Source of the DNA: Aminobacter ciceronei
GTDB taxonomy: Bacteria; Pseudomonadota; Alphaproteobacteria; Rhizobiales; Rhizobiaceae
Assembly (NCBI RefSeq): GCF_014138625.1
Contig: NZ_JACJHY010000007.1
Span: 1 to 64,000 of the forward strand
DNA: 64,000 nt
Direction of reading: 5' to 3'
The notes under the pieces were generated by a model, which was given only the letters and a program-made list of their open reading frames with translations, made no database searches and was not told the origin of the DNA. This document shows, piece by piece, positions 1 to 8,232 of this stretch (positions are counted from its first letter, which is position 1; every line of letters starts with the position of its first letter). The position numbers were made by a program, and so were the translations under genes.

Positions 1-93
1 CCAACGGCTGATCTCCGGCCAAAACGGCGGGAGAAGCGCACTCCAACCGCCATGGTCAAAGAGGCACTCGGCATAGTTCGACGGTCGGCATAA

Positions 94-231
94 ACTGCCA
101 AGCTCAACGATGTCGAGCCCTACTCCTATCTCGCCGACGTACTGCAGCGCATGCTCGATGGGCATCCCGTCAGCAGCCTCGATGAACTCCTGCCATGGGC
201 GTGGAAAGCGCAAAATCCCGTCAAGAGCTGA
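94..231 (+). pseudogene. IS66-family transposase C-terminal remnant
   Basis: Reading from about position 97 to the stop at 229-231 gives a tail of the IS66 type, with a KLNDVEPYSYL segment, a GHP segment and a final DELLPWAWK segment. An in-frame TAA lies at 91-93, and nothing upstream in the window continues the transposase in any single frame, so this is a broken remnant. It sits just downstream of the transfer genes, where a relaxase would be expected in this kind of element, and probably marks an insertion that removed or displaced it. The family call rests on remembered C-terminal motifs only. Confidence 0.55.
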
Positions 232-337
232 CATCACGTGCAGCCCCCGGACGCATACGTCGTTTCTCCAGCACTAACGCCGTACCTTCCCCAGCGCTGC
301 CGGATGCCCCCCACACACCGCCATCCTGCGACGACAG

Positions 338-1135
338 TCAAAACTGGTCTCCCATGCCGGTGCGCGCGGCGAAGAGGCCGTTTGAGCGCGGCGTGATGGC
401 AACGGCATCGGGCATAACGGAGCGCTCCGCGGCTGCATGATTCTCGCGCTCGGACAGCGTCGGCTCAGTGCCCACGGGGGCTCGAACGAAAAGCGGCGAG
501 TGGCGCCACGTCAGCGCTTCCGCGCCACCAGGTGCCACCGGCGTCGATGCCGGCTCGGTGAGTGAACCGCCGTCGATCAGGAGGGAAACCGTTGCGACGT
601 AAGCAAGGGTTTCGGCCGGTAAAGGGTGGCCGGCGAGATAGCCTTCGTAGCGTGCCGGGCCCGCATTATACGCCGCGAGGAAACCCGGCGATCCGAAGCG
701 ATCGTGCATCTCACTGAGATAGGCGGTGCCCGCCAGGATGTTGTCGCGCGGATCGAACGGGTCCTGTCCGAGCGGCCATCGACCGCGTAGCTCCTCCCAG
801 GTACCAGGCATGATCTGCATCAGGCCAAGCGCGCCGGCGCTGGACACGGCGCGCGCGTCGCCTGCACTTTCCTTGCGTATGACGGCGCGTATCCAGGCAG
901 CCGGAACTGCGAAGCGTCGAGAAGCTTCGGCGATGTGGGCGGCATAAGGATCACTGGGCTCCGATTGATGTACCGCATTGGCTTGCGCAATGGACGGGCC
1001 GACCGAGCAGGCCGACAAAAGGAGGCCGGAAAGAAGACGAAGCGCGAACCGGCGAACCGGCTGTCGCTGTCCGGCGACCGATCGGCTGCGCGTTGGGCGC
1101 AGCCGAGAAGCGATTGGAACGTCGCGGCAGGGCAT
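338..1135 (-). CDS. Lytic transglycosylase (conjugation-associated SLT domain)
   Basis: A 265-residue protein likely to cleave peptidoglycan locally so that a conjugation apparatus can cross the wall. The N-terminus has a basic stretch, a hydrophobic core and a lipobox-like LSAC, suggesting export and perhaps lipidation. The SLT fold is visible as RKESAGDARA (catalytic Glu), then GALGLMQIMPGTW, then FDPRDNILAGTAYL and AAYNAGP. It lies 3 bp after the DUF736 gene in the same orientation, in the order TraF peptidase, DUF736, transglycosylase usual for rhizobial integrative elements. The start at 1135 precedes the signal-like segment. The family is clear; a role in conjugation is inferred from neighbours. 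Confidence 0.88.
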   Translation of the reverse strand: MPCRDVPIASRLRPTRSRSVAGQRQPVRRFALRLLSGLLLSACSVGPSIAQANAVHQSEPSDPYAAHIAEASRRFAVPAAWIRAVIRKESAGDARAVSSAGALGLMQIMPGTWEELRGRWPLGQDPFDPRDNILAGTAYLSEMHDRFGSPGFLAAYNAGPARYEGYLAGHPLPAETLAYVATVSLLIDGGSLTEPASTPVAPGGAEALTWRHSPLFVRAPVGTEPTLSERENHAAAERSVMPDAVAITPRSNGLFAARTGMGDQF

Positions 1136-1138
1136 GAC

Positions 1139-1474
1139 TCAAGCCGTCTCGCTGCGGTCGCGTGGACGGCTCCAATGCAATGACCATGAGGTCGCGTCGT
1201 CACCCTTCCGGAACAGGCGTGCGCGGATCGGTTCATGGAAGGTCGGGTCGTCGAGCTGCAACGAAACATACTCCCCGGCTTTCTCGCTGGTCCGAGTCCA
1301 GCCTGCGCCGACCTCCGGTCCGTCATCGGCGCCGCGCAGCACGCGGTAGTCGGGTGTGTTATCACTGTCGCCTGGTTCGATCGGTACGATGGTGAGTGCG
1401 AGGTCGAGCGTGAAGGTGTGGATGTGGCCCGAGAAGCTGTGTCCGTCGCGCGTGAACAGTCCGATCTGTGGCAT
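1139..1474 (-). CDS. DUF736 family protein
   Basis: A 111-residue protein of the small DUF736 family, which recurs in rhizobial conjugative elements and has no established biochemical role. I place the start at 1474 because the family begins with a short M-x-x-I-G-x-F motif, here MPQIGLFTRDG; the frame stays open upstream but that extension has no family character. Other family features are VLRGADDGPEVGAGW, YVSLQLDDPTF and the final WSLHWSRP. It lies between traF and the transglycosylase gene. A second, better conserved DUF736 gene occurs at 23329-23655, so the window carries two diverged copies. Confidence 0.85.
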   Translation of the reverse strand: MPQIGLFTRDGHSFSGHIHTFTLDLALTIVPIEPGDSDNTPDYRVLRGADDGPEVGAGWTRTSEKAGEYVSLQLDDPTFHEPIRARLFRKGDDATSWSLHWSRPRDRSETA

Positions 1475-1542
1475 GGATAACTCCCTTGCTGGTTCGGCGG
1501 TGATGAGGGGCGGCGGTGAGACGTACGCAGCCAATTGCGCGC

Positions 1543-2088
1543 TCACCGCGTTGACGCGCGCCATTCGAAGTGGCCATCACCTTCCTCGTCGGTCCAAAGA
1601 GGGATGGCGCGGCCAATGATGCGGTCGATGGAAATGGGGCCGAAGTAGCGACCGTCGAGGCTGTCGCGGACCTCCCAGTTCATGAGGAAGATTTCGTCAG
1701 CGGGGATGCGCAGGCATCCACTCCAGGTCGGCAATGTACGGCCCGCGCGATCGTGCTCGAGCGCGGTGCCAGCCTCGATGCCGTCGACTGTGATGAGAAC
1801 GTTCGAACGGCAGACGGTTTGCCCGGAGACCGCGCGAACGCGCTTCACGAGCGGGACACCTTTCGGCAGATAGCCACGCTCGGCCAGGAAGGTCGCGAGC
1901 GGCTCAGTAGGATCGACGGCGACAAGATCGGTGACCTCAAGCGGACCGTTGAAATCGACCGAGTAGAGGCCGATCGGTGCACTGGCCGAAGTATTCCAGA
2001 TCAGCCTGATCGGCATAGGCGTGAGCGCCGGATAGCCGACGCCTGTCGCCGCGAGTGCCGTCGTCAGGACGGTGCTGAGGCGGCTCAT
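1543..2088 (-). CDS. traF: S26 family signal peptidase, TraF type
   Basis: A 181-residue serine protease of the TraF/S26 group, which in conjugative systems processes the pilin. One N-terminal hydrophobic segment is followed by SASAPIGLYSV, which holds the presumed catalytic Ser in the S-x-P-x-G-x-Y context. LVKRVRAVSG carries the Lys general base, and the C-terminal part has DGRYFGPI. The ATG overlaps the stop of the DUF2840 gene as ATGA, indicating translational coupling. Gene order (repA, DUF2840, traF, DUF736, transglycosylase) matches the conserved backbone of rhizobial integrative elements. Whether any conjugation apparatus remains cannot be judged, because none is in the window. Confidence 0.87.
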   Translation of the reverse strand: MSRLSTVLTTALAATGVGYPALTPMPIRLIWNTSASAPIGLYSVDFNGPLEVTDLVAVDPTEPLATFLAERGYLPKGVPLVKRVRAVSGQTVCRSNVLITVDGIEAGTALEHDRAGRTLPTWSGCLRIPADEIFLMNWEVRDSLDGRYFGPISIDRIIGRAIPLWTDEEGDGHFEWRASTR

Positions 2089-2555
2089 GGCTTCGCCTTC
2101 AGGCGCAGAAGGAAGCCGCGGTGCTGGTCGAGCGTGTACGCCCGTGGCTCTTGGCCAGCTGTCATTCGGTTGTGGATGTGTCGCCAGTGATCGGGCGAAA
2201 CGGCTTCGGGATCGATACTGAGACGTTCAATCGCATCGATCACCTGAAGCACGCGCTCGACTTTGGGCCAGCTATCGATCTTGAGCAGGATGTCGCCGCC
2301 TGGACGGACGAAAGGCAGCGTCTGATAGGCTTCGCCGCGGGCGACCGCACGCACAATGTCGATCCGTGAGATCACTGTGCCGAAGTCATTGGAAGCCCAG
2401 CGGACAAAGGCGAAGATCGTGCCGGGCTGGAAGGAGAGGATGCGACGGCGGCGATCGATACGTTGTTCGTGCGCTGCCCGACCGAAGCGGATCCAGTGCT
2501 CGATCCTCTTCTCGACAAAGGTCAGTTCGACATGGGTGAGGAGTGCTGCGTTCAT
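2085..2555 (-). CDS. DUF2840 domain protein
   Basis: A 156-residue soluble protein matching the DUF2840 family of integrative elements; its function is unknown. Recognisable stretches are LTHVELTFVEKRIEHWIRFG at the start, FQPGTIFAFVRWASNDFGT in the middle, and a C-terminal HRGFLLRLKAKP. It is translationally coupled to the downstream traF gene by a 4-bp ATGA overlap. Upstream, in place of the parA gene usually found here, there are only about 210 bp that hold iteron-like repeats and then the repA stop. Family assignment is good; nothing can be said on mechanism. Confidence 0.85.
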   Translation of the reverse strand: MNAALLTHVELTFVEKRIEHWIRFGRAAHEQRIDRRRRILSFQPGTIFAFVRWASNDFGTVISRIDIVRAVARGEAYQTLPFVRPGGDILLKIDSWPKVERVLQVIDAIERLSIDPEAVSPDHWRHIHNRMTAGQEPRAYTLDQHRGFLLRLKAKP

Positions 2556-2619
2556 GACGAGCTCCCCGCAGTTGTAGGGCCGTCATCCTCATGCCGGCGA
2601 AGGCAGGGGTGCGTTAGAA

Positions 2620-2636
2620 AGATTCTGAAAGAATCT
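2620..2636. repeat. Perfect 7-bp inverted repeat, 3-nt loop
   Basis: AGATTCT at 2620-2626 and AGAATCT at 2630-2636 are perfectly complementary around a GAA loop. The repeat lies between repA and the DUF2840 gene, so it may be a weak transcript hairpin or an operator. No T-run follows on either strand, so a classical terminator is unlikely. Confidence 0.4.
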
Positions 2637-2697
2637 GGGTTAGAGACGTTACGGCGGCTCCAAGGCACTGGAATCCGACGAGGAATCGTCAATTCCG

Positions 2698-2760
2698 GTC
2701 CCCGATAGCACGAAGGTCGGGTCCCCGATGGCACGACTGGGGTCGTCCCCGATAGCACGA
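2698..2760. repeat. Iteron-like direct repeats next to repA (possible oriV)
   Basis: Three copies of a 16-mer GTCCCCGATAGCACGA occur at 2698-2713, 2721-2736 (one mismatch, ATGG for ATAG) and 2745-2760. Start-to-start spacing is 23 and 24 bp, about two helical turns. A partial fourth copy, GTCCCCGAAGCG, overlaps the 3' end of repA near 2777. Same-orientation repeats with regular helical phasing next to a RepA-type initiator gene are what an iteron-controlled origin looks like. The role as replication origin or copy control is inferred. Confidence 0.7.
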
Positions 2761-2766
2761 GCATAT

Positions 2767-3693
2767 TCACAGCTTGTCCCCGAAGCGGGTTGATGGTTTC
2801 CGAGCCAGGCGTGGCGAGGTGAAAGCGGCCGGATTGGTGGCGACGAAGGTGAGGACGTCCGGACCGTCGACCTGGTGTTCGATGCCGAGGCGGTAGCCAG
2901 GCAGGGGTTGTCGTCGGGCGATGTCGCGCAGGTCGTATGCAAAGTGCTTGAGCGGCGAGAGGCTGCCGGACTTATGGTGCAGATGGACGAAGTCGAACCT
3001 CCAGCCGAATTGCTGGTGTCCGCCGTGCTTGCGGACAATGCGGTATAGCCAACGTTCGAGGCCCCCGGTCAGATCGAAATATGTCCGGTCGATGGTCAGC
3101 ACGAGCGCGTCATCGAGGACCGCGCGATAGAACCAATCCGGCAGGATCAGTTCGACGCCGACTGGCCGTCCATCCCGGTCGGTCCGCTCTTGCCATTCGT
3201 TGAGCCAGGAGAAGCGATGGCGCCGGCCCTCGGCTGGCTGGCGGATGGAGGTCGCGATCGTGGTCGACTGGAGACGATCAAGCGCGGCTTTCAGGCGCTG
3301 ATAGTCGCGTGAGCTGACGCCGCGCCCGGTAAAGGTTAGGATCTCGTAGGGCGTCGCAGCCATCAGCCTTGATGTCCGTAGTCCGGCATCACGGGCGTTG
3401 ACGATCTGGCTGGCGGCCCAGATTAGGATGTCGGCGTCCCAGATCGTTGCCATGCCATGATCCGGTATGGCTTCGACCCGGATGGTTACGCCACCGGCCT
3501 TGAAATCGATGGGTGCTGTCCGTCTGGATTTTGCGAGGGAAAAGAATGGATAGGCCATGAGGTCCTGTGCATCGCGGGGAACGAAGTCGCCGGGGAGCGC
3601 ATGGAACAGATCAAGCTGTCCGCGCTCAGAAGGTAGGCAATTCCGCGCCGACAAGGGGGCAGCCGAGCGATCAACGGGCCAAGCGGTCGGCAT
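2767..3693 (-). CDS. repA: Replication initiator protein A (RepA)
   Basis: A 308-residue protein of the RepA initiator family found on alphaproteobacterial plasmids and integrative elements. Typical segments are a start rich in polar residues leading to QDLMAYPFFSLAKSRR, then ATIWDADILIWAASQI, TPYEILTFTGRG, YQRLKAALDRLQSTTIATSIR and GLERWLYRIVRKHGG. Such proteins bind iterons to open an origin; repeats fitting that role lie immediately downstream at 2698-2760. The start at 3693 overlaps the upstream HTH gene by 23 bp, suggesting coupling. The protein looks full length. Whether the element still replicates as a circle is unknown, especially as parA is missing. Confidence 0.88.
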   Translation of the reverse strand: MPTAWPVDRSAAPLSARNCLPSERGQLDLFHALPGDFVPRDAQDLMAYPFFSLAKSRRTAPIDFKAGGVTIRVEAIPDHGMATIWDADILIWAASQIVNARDAGLRTSRLMAATPYEILTFTGRGVSSRDYQRLKAALDRLQSTTIATSIRQPAEGRRHRFSWLNEWQERTDRDGRPVGVELILPDWFYRAVLDDALVLTIDRTYFDLTGGLERWLYRIVRKHGGHQQFGWRFDFVHLHHKSGSLSPLKHFAYDLRDIARRQPLPGYRLGIEHQVDGPDVLTFVATNPAAFTSPRLARKPSTRFGDKL

Positions 3694-3952
3694 GTGCCGC
3701 AGGCATAAGGGGGTGGCGTTTGGCCGGGAGGACGGTACCCCCCGGGTCGGACGTTGAGGTCATGGCTCCGCGATTGGCCCAGGCCTGGAGATCGTCGATG
3801 GCATAGACGACCCGGCCGCCGAGCTTGCGATAGCTGGGGCCTGTCCCGTAGGTGCGGTGTTTTTCGAGCGTCCTGGCCGACAGGCTTAGAAACGTAGCCG
3901 CTTCCTTGGTGCGCAGAAAGCGCGGCGGCAAGCCGGCGTTTCGACCGTTCAT
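3671..3952 (-). CDS. Helix-turn-helix (AlpA/MerR-like) DNA-binding protein
   Basis: A 93-residue protein with a single N-terminal winged-helix domain: PPRFLRTKEAATFLSLSARTLEKHRTYGTGPSYRKLGGRVVYAIDDLQAWA is the pattern of the small excisionase/AlpA-like HTH family (quoted here as its key parts FLRTKEAATFL, RTLEKHR and YAIDDLQAW). The C-terminal 30 residues look unstructured. It lies upstream of repA with a 23-bp overlap, the usual position in rhizobial elements, so it probably regulates repA or assists excision. Which of these it does cannot be told from sequence. Confidence 0.82.
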   Translation of the reverse strand: MNGRNAGLPPRFLRTKEAATFLSLSARTLEKHRTYGTGPSYRKLGGRVVYAIDDLQAWANRGAMTSTSDPGGTVLPAKRHPLMPAAHADRLAR

Positions 3953-4106
3953 CGGGGCATCTCCATTACTTTTGTGAAAGCCGCTGAGATCGAGCGGCGG
4001 ACATGGGCTATGATGGAGAAGGGCTCCGGCGTTGTTCAGGTGCGGAATGGATGGAGCCTATTTCGCACGGACAGGCACATTGCCACCGGACTTTGGCAAC
4101 GAGCAG

Positions 4107-4881
4107 TCAGGCTTCACGCCGCCGGAACCGCAGGAGCTGGCGGTAGCCGCCGTCAATCATTCTGTGGCCATCGCGAACCAGGCGCAGCGTTGTGTAACGA
4201 AATGGCGAATCCTGCCATTCGTCAGCGACAATGAAGCGGGGACCGAACAGGGCGTGGGCTATCTCGAAATGGGAAGCCCCTTCGATTCGACCGTCGAGAG
4301 CGCGAAGCATATGGCCGAGGCGAGTGCGTTGCGATGATGTCAGCCGTTTGTCGGGTACGCTGCTTCCCATGGACGATCTGATAAATCTATCCAGGGATGA
4401 CAGCCGTTCGGAGGCCTTGGCGTCGAGGGGTACTATCGCAGCCAGGGGATGCGCGCAGTCGGTGCCGTAAAGCAGCGTGATCTGGCAGCCATTTGCTGTC
4501 GAGAGGGGACGCAGGTGCTCGCCCAGCTCGTCACGCATTGAAACCGCCGGCGGCAAAGCGGCGACGACGTCCGCGTCGTCTGCCAGCAGCGGCGGCGTGT
4601 TGATGAGCAGGATGACACCAGGATCGACCTCGGGTGTCCAGTAAACCGGCTGCTTGGTTGCCGGGCGATCAGGATTTGCTGGAAAATCGAAGCCCCCACT
4701 GCGACCGCAGTTCGTTCGGGGAGAGGGAATTCGGCGTGGGGTTGATTTGCTGCATGTCTGCGAATTCGCGCTGATAGGCTGGATTGCGGCGGAGGAATTC
4801 CCAGGCGAGGGCATCTGGAGGCACATTGCTTATGAAATCGTAGGCCTGCGAGCTACGCCACTCAGACGAATCCGGCTTCAT
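4107..4881 (-). pseudogene. DUF6499-DUF2285 regulator, frameshifted
   Basis: Two overlapping frames together make one member of the DUF2285 family of element-borne regulators. The first (from 4881) encodes the N-terminal helical domain (SSEWRSSQAYDFI, AWEFLRRNPAYQREFA, LRSQWGLRF) and then stops near 4669. The second continues with FPANPDRPATKQPVYW, PGVILLINTPP, the DUF2285 core and the ending YRQLLRFRRREA. The switch lies in the AAAA run at 4683-4686 (TTTT on the coding strand); removing one base restores a continuous W-G-L-R-F-P-A-N-P reading. So the gene carries a 1-base insertion in a homopolymer. This could be a real loss, programmed slippage or a sequencing error. Confidence 0.8.
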
Positions 4882-5042
4882 GCATCCTCCTGCGATTTGC
4901 GGACCATCCGCGTAAAGCAGTGGAAAAGCAGAGAGAATCCCAAAAAACCGGGATTGACCGGAGGTGATTGATGGGCTGCGCGCTTACTCAGGCCGTGGGA
5001 TGAAGTCGCCGCCCGACCACCCTGTTTTCTCTTGAGGCTTTG

Positions 5043-6083
5043 TCATGTGCTGGCCACGCACATCGCCCCGACATCGGTCACGAGCTTGAACAGGCAGTCT
5101 CCGGGGGCGGCAAGGGCTGGCGCGCGGCGGCAGGCCACGAGGCCTGGCTGAGAAAAGCAGACTTCTTCGAGCGGCTTCTGGGAGCCTTCGACAGGAAAAA
5201 TGAAGCCTGCGGTCTGACCGGTGTCGACAGAGTCGCCGAGTTCGACAGCAGGTTCGAAGATGCCATGAATGGGGGCATAGGTGAACGCGCCCCTCCCGGC
5301 GACCTGCATCAGCCGGACAGGTGGCGCCGGTTTGGTTTCGGCATTGGGCAAGACGCCGATGTGCTTGAGGACGCGGTAGATACCTTGGCTGGCAATTGCC
5401 TCGCCAGTGGTTGAGAAGGTGCCGCCTCCTCCCAGCTCGGTTGTGAGGGTTGGAACGCCACGAGCCTGGGCAATTGCAGAGAGGGTCGTTGCCCCTCCGC
5501 CACCGGTGCCGTCGCTAATGGATCCGATCGGGGCGCCGAAGACCTGCATGAGTTCCATGAGCCTTGCCGTTTCGGCTCCCGTTTTGCCAACGCGTATCAG
5601 GCAGCAGGAAAGATATGACAGGGATCTACCGCCTGAATGCAGGTCAATGACGATGTCGGCCATTGAGAGCAGAACCGAGCTGACATAATGGGCGATCATC
5701 TGGGTTGGAGTGCCGTTCGCCTCGCCCGGGAACAGCCGGTTGAGATTGCCTTCGTCGAGAGGGGAGAGGCGTCGCCCCGCAACGACGGCGGGATAATTGA
5801 GCGCAGGAAGAATGAGGATTCTGCCGCGTATGTCGAGGGGGTCGAGCTGACGAGCCAGCTTGCTCAACGCAACCTGGCCCTCATACTCGTCGCCATGATT
5901 GCCGGCAATCAGCAGTGCGGTCGGTCCGGTGCCATTCCTGATGCAGGTGATCGGGATCGGAATGACGCCATAGGCGGATTGGTCAGTCGAGAACGGCAGT
6001 CGCAGCCAATCGTGCTGCTTGCCATCCCGGTCGAAGTTAAGAGTTGTCCAGATACGCGTTTCGCCCGCCGGCGACATCTCCAT
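5043..6083 (-). CDS. Succinylglutamate desuccinylase/aspartoacylase-family deacylase, DoeB/EutE-like
   Basis: A 346-residue zinc hydrolase of the AstE/AspA superfamily. The zinc site is visible as GNHGDEYEGQ (His and Glu ligands) and DLHSGG (third His); RNLNR-type binding is present as EGNLNRLFPG. The overall pattern (GKQHDWLRLPFS, PITCIRNGTGPTALL, TTELGGGGTFS) resembles DoeB/EutE, which removes the acetyl group from N-acetyl-diaminobutyrate in ectoine breakdown. I choose the ATG at 6083, one base after the stop of the upstream ATPase gene; the frame stays open further upstream but without family similarity. It is the last gene of the ABC transporter operon, implying that an imported N-acylated amino acid is its substrate. 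No ectoine hydrolase (DoeA) gene is in the window, so the exact substrate is uncertain. Confidence 0.82.
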   Translation of the reverse strand: MEMSPAGETRIWTTLNFDRDGKQHDWLRLPFSTDQSAYGVIPIPITCIRNGTGPTALLIAGNHGDEYEGQVALSKLARQLDPLDIRGRILILPALNYPAVVAGRRLSPLDEGNLNRLFPGEANGTPTQMIAHYVSSVLLSMADIVIDLHSGGRSLSYLSCCLIRVGKTGAETARLMELMQVFGAPIGSISDGTGGGGATTLSAIAQARGVPTLTTELGGGGTFSTTGEAIASQGIYRVLKHIGVLPNAETKPAPPVRLMQVAGRGAFTYAPIHGIFEPAVELGDSVDTGQTAGFIFPVEGSQKPLEEVCFSQPGLVACRRAPALAAPGDCLFKLVTDVGAMCVAST

Positions 6084-6084
6084 G

Positions 6085-6834
6085 TCAATGCAGCAGCGTG
6101 TTGAGGAAAGACCGGGCGCGCGGATGATTTGGCGTCGAAAAGAAGGCCACCGGTGAGGCCTGCTCGACAATGCTGCCCTGATCCATGAACACGACCTGGT
6201 CGGCAACCTCGCGGGCAAAACCCATCTCATGGGTGACGCAGATCATCGTCATACCCTCGTGAGCCAGCCCGGTCATAACGTCGAGCACCTCCTTGACCAT
6301 CTCGGGATCAAGCGCGGAGGTCGGCTCGTCGAACAGCATCAGCCGCGGGTTCATGCAGAGCGCACGCGCGATCGCCACCCGCTGCTGCTGTCCGCCTGAC
6401 AGTTGCGCGGGATATTTGGTGGCCTGCTCGGGAATGCGAACCTTTTCCAGAAAATGCCGCGCCAGGCTCTCGGCTTCGTTGCGTGGCATGCGAAGCACCC
6501 GGCGCAGCGCCAGCGTGCAATTCGACAAAACCGTCAGATGTGGAAACAGGTTGAAGCTCTGGAACACCATTCCAGTCTGCCGGCGGGCCAGCACTGTCTC
6601 CCTGGCGTTGGCACCCAACTCAATCGTGCCCAGAGTCACGGTTCCCTGCTGGTAGGCCTCGAGCCCGTTCAGGCAGCGGATCAGGGTGGATTTCCCCGAA
6701 CCGGAGGGTCCGCAGATCACGACGCGGGATCCGCTTGGGATGGTCAGGTTGACCTCCTTCAACACATGGAAAGCGCCATACCACTTGTTGAGCGAGGCGA
6801 TCTGGACGGCAGGTTTGTCGTCTGTCTGGGTCAT
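6085..6834 (-). CDS. Polar amino acid ABC transporter ATP-binding protein
   Basis: A 249-residue ATPase of the polar amino acid uptake family (GlnQ/HisP type). Walker A is GPSGSGKS near residue 43, the signature is [15 protein letters not shown], Walker B is [12 protein letters not shown], and the H-loop is THEMGFA. It follows the permease gene with a 90-bp gap and precedes the deacylase gene by one base. With an EhuB-like binding protein upstream, the module resembles ectoine/hydroxyectoine or related amino acid importers. Function as the energising subunit is certain; the substrate is inferred. Confidence 0.95.
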   Translation of the reverse strand: MTQTDDKPAVQIASLNKWYGAFHVLKEVNLTIPSGSRVVICGPSGSGKSTLIRCLNGLEAYQQGTVTLGTIELGANARETVLARRQTGMVFQSFNLFPHLTVLSNCTLALRRVLRMPRNEAESLARHFLEKVRIPEQATKYPAQLSGGQQQRVAIARALCMNPRLMLFDEPTSALDPEMVKEVLDVMTGLAHEGMTMICVTHEMGFAREVADQVVFMDQGSIVEQASPVAFFSTPNHPRARSFLNTLLH

Positions 6835-6923
6835 GGAGACTCCCTAGAGTTCGCTTGAAGGCAGCGATCTAAACAATTGATTTATCTAAGATGTAGCTGG
6901 CCGCTGGGGCATCGGCCGGTCGG

Positions 6924-7583
6924 CTACCTGGCTGTCGGGCCAAGCAGCCTGATCTCGAGCCTTTTGATGGCTTGCGAAATGAGGAGTGCGAGACCGAGGA
7001 AGATGAGGCCGGCAACCGTCAGCGGCTCGGCATAACGATAGGTGTCGGATGCAATGTCGAAGGCACGCCCCAACATCTCTGGCACCGCAAGCACCGCCAG
7101 ATAGGGCGTCGCCTTCAGGATCGAGACGAAGTAGTTGCCCATGGGCGCTGCGATGTTGCGCAGCATCTGCGGCGCGATGACAAAGATGGTCATATCCATC
7201 CTGCCGAGACCCAATGCCTTTGCGGCTTCCGCCTGGCCATTGGGGATGGCATCGATGCCGGCTTTGAACACCTCCGCGAGATAGCCGCTGTAATAGAGGC
7301 TGAGCCCGATCATGCCTGTGGCAAGCGCACCAAGGCGAATGCCGTAGAACGGCAAGATGAAATACAGGCAGTAGAGCCAGACCAGCACCGGCGTCGCCCG
7401 GATGAAGTCGATCACAAAGCCGACGAGGAGGCCGCCCCAGCCACCAGAGCGGCGGATGAGCTCAAAGCCGAAGCCGATTGCCGAGGCACCGACGCAGCTG
7501 CTTGCTGCCACCAGCAACGTCATGCCGATGGCCCCAAGGATGGTCGGCACCGTCGAAAGCGCAAAGGCGACATCAAACTGCAC
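6924..7583 (-). CDS. Amino acid ABC transporter permease (second subunit, EhuD-like position)
   Basis: A 219-residue inner-membrane permease of the HisM family with about five hydrophobic helices. The EAA-type cytoplasmic loop is seen in QAEAAKALGLGRMDMTIFVIAPQMLRN, contacting the ATPase (key part EAAKALGLG). The start is GTG at 7583, overlapping the end of the preceding permease gene by 11 bp, which fits tight coupling. It forms the membrane channel with the neighbouring permease at 7573-8232. The similarity is generic to the polar amino acid family. Confidence 0.92.
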   Translation of the reverse strand: MQFDVAFALSTVPTILGAIGMTLLVAASSCVGASAIGFGFELIRRSGGWGGLLVGFVIDFIRATPVLVWLYCLYFILPFYGIRLGALATGMIGLSLYYSGYLAEVFKAGIDAIPNGQAEAAKALGLGRMDMTIFVIAPQMLRNIAAPMGNYFVSILKATPYLAVLAVPEMLGRAFDIASDTYRYAEPLTVAGLIFLGLALLISQAIKRLEIRLLGPTAR

Positions 7584-8232
7584 GACGCGCCTCCCTTGCC
7601 GGGTTGATGCGCCGTTCTACCCAGCGCCCGAAAAGGGCGACCGGATAGCAGACGATGAAGTAGGCGAGCAGCAGCGAGGTGTAGATCGGCACCGGGTCGT
7701 ACTCGATCTGCGAGATCTCCTTGGCGCGGAAGGTCATGTCGGTCAGCGTCACCAGTGAGACAAGCGATGTCGCCTTCACCAGCTGGATGAGCTGGTTGAT
7801 GAAGGTCGGGCTCATCGCCACCAGCGCCTGCGGCAGTTCAATGCGCAACAGGATGGTGGAACGAGACAGCCCCAATGCGTGGCCAGCTTCCTTCTGGCCA
7901 CGGTCCAGCGCCTGCAGGCCGGCTCTGACCGCTTGGCTGGCATAACCGCCAATGTTGAGCCCGAGCACCATGGCGCTGACCGTCATCGCCGATAGTGCCA
8001 GACCGGCCAAAGGCAGGGCGTAATAGAACACGAAGAGCAGGATGATGACGGCGGAGCTGCGCCAGAACTCGATGACCGATGTCACCACGAACCGTGCCGG
8101 GCCCGTGGTCAGATGTTGGGCAACGCCAAAGATGAGGCCAAAGGGGATGGCAAAGACAAGGCCATAGAGCGTCACCAGAGCGGTGACGCGAAACCCCTGA
8201 AGGATACCGAGCCAGATCTCGAGAACACTCAT
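7573..8232 (-). CDS. Amino acid ABC transporter permease (first subunit, EhuC-like position)
   Basis: A 219-residue permease of the HisM/GlnP family. I place the start at 8232 (MSVLEIWLGILQGF), where ATG overlaps the stop of the binding-protein gene as ATGA; the frame extends further upstream only as antisense-like sequence inside that gene. The EAA loop is GQKEAGHALGLSRSTILLRIELPQAL (key part EAGHALGLS). About five membrane helices are visible. It pairs with the permease at 6924-7583 in an SBP, permease, permease, ATPase, deacylase operon. Confidence 0.92.
   Translation of the reverse strand: MSVLEIWLGILQGFRVTALVTLYGLVFAIPFGLIFGVAQHLTTGPARFVVTSVIEFWRSSAVIILLFVFYYALPLAGLALSAMTVSAMVLGLNIGGYASQAVRAGLQALDRGQKEAGHALGLSRSTILLRIELPQALVAMSPTFINQLIQLVKATSLVSLVTLTDMTFRAKEISQIEYDPVPIYTSLLLAYFIVCYPVALFGRWVERRINPAREARRAV

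Noticed and set aside
2698-2777. Iteron-like repeats considered as a CRISPR array
   Set aside because: Repeats are 16 bp with 7-8 bp between them, far too short for CRISPR spacers, and there are no cas genes.
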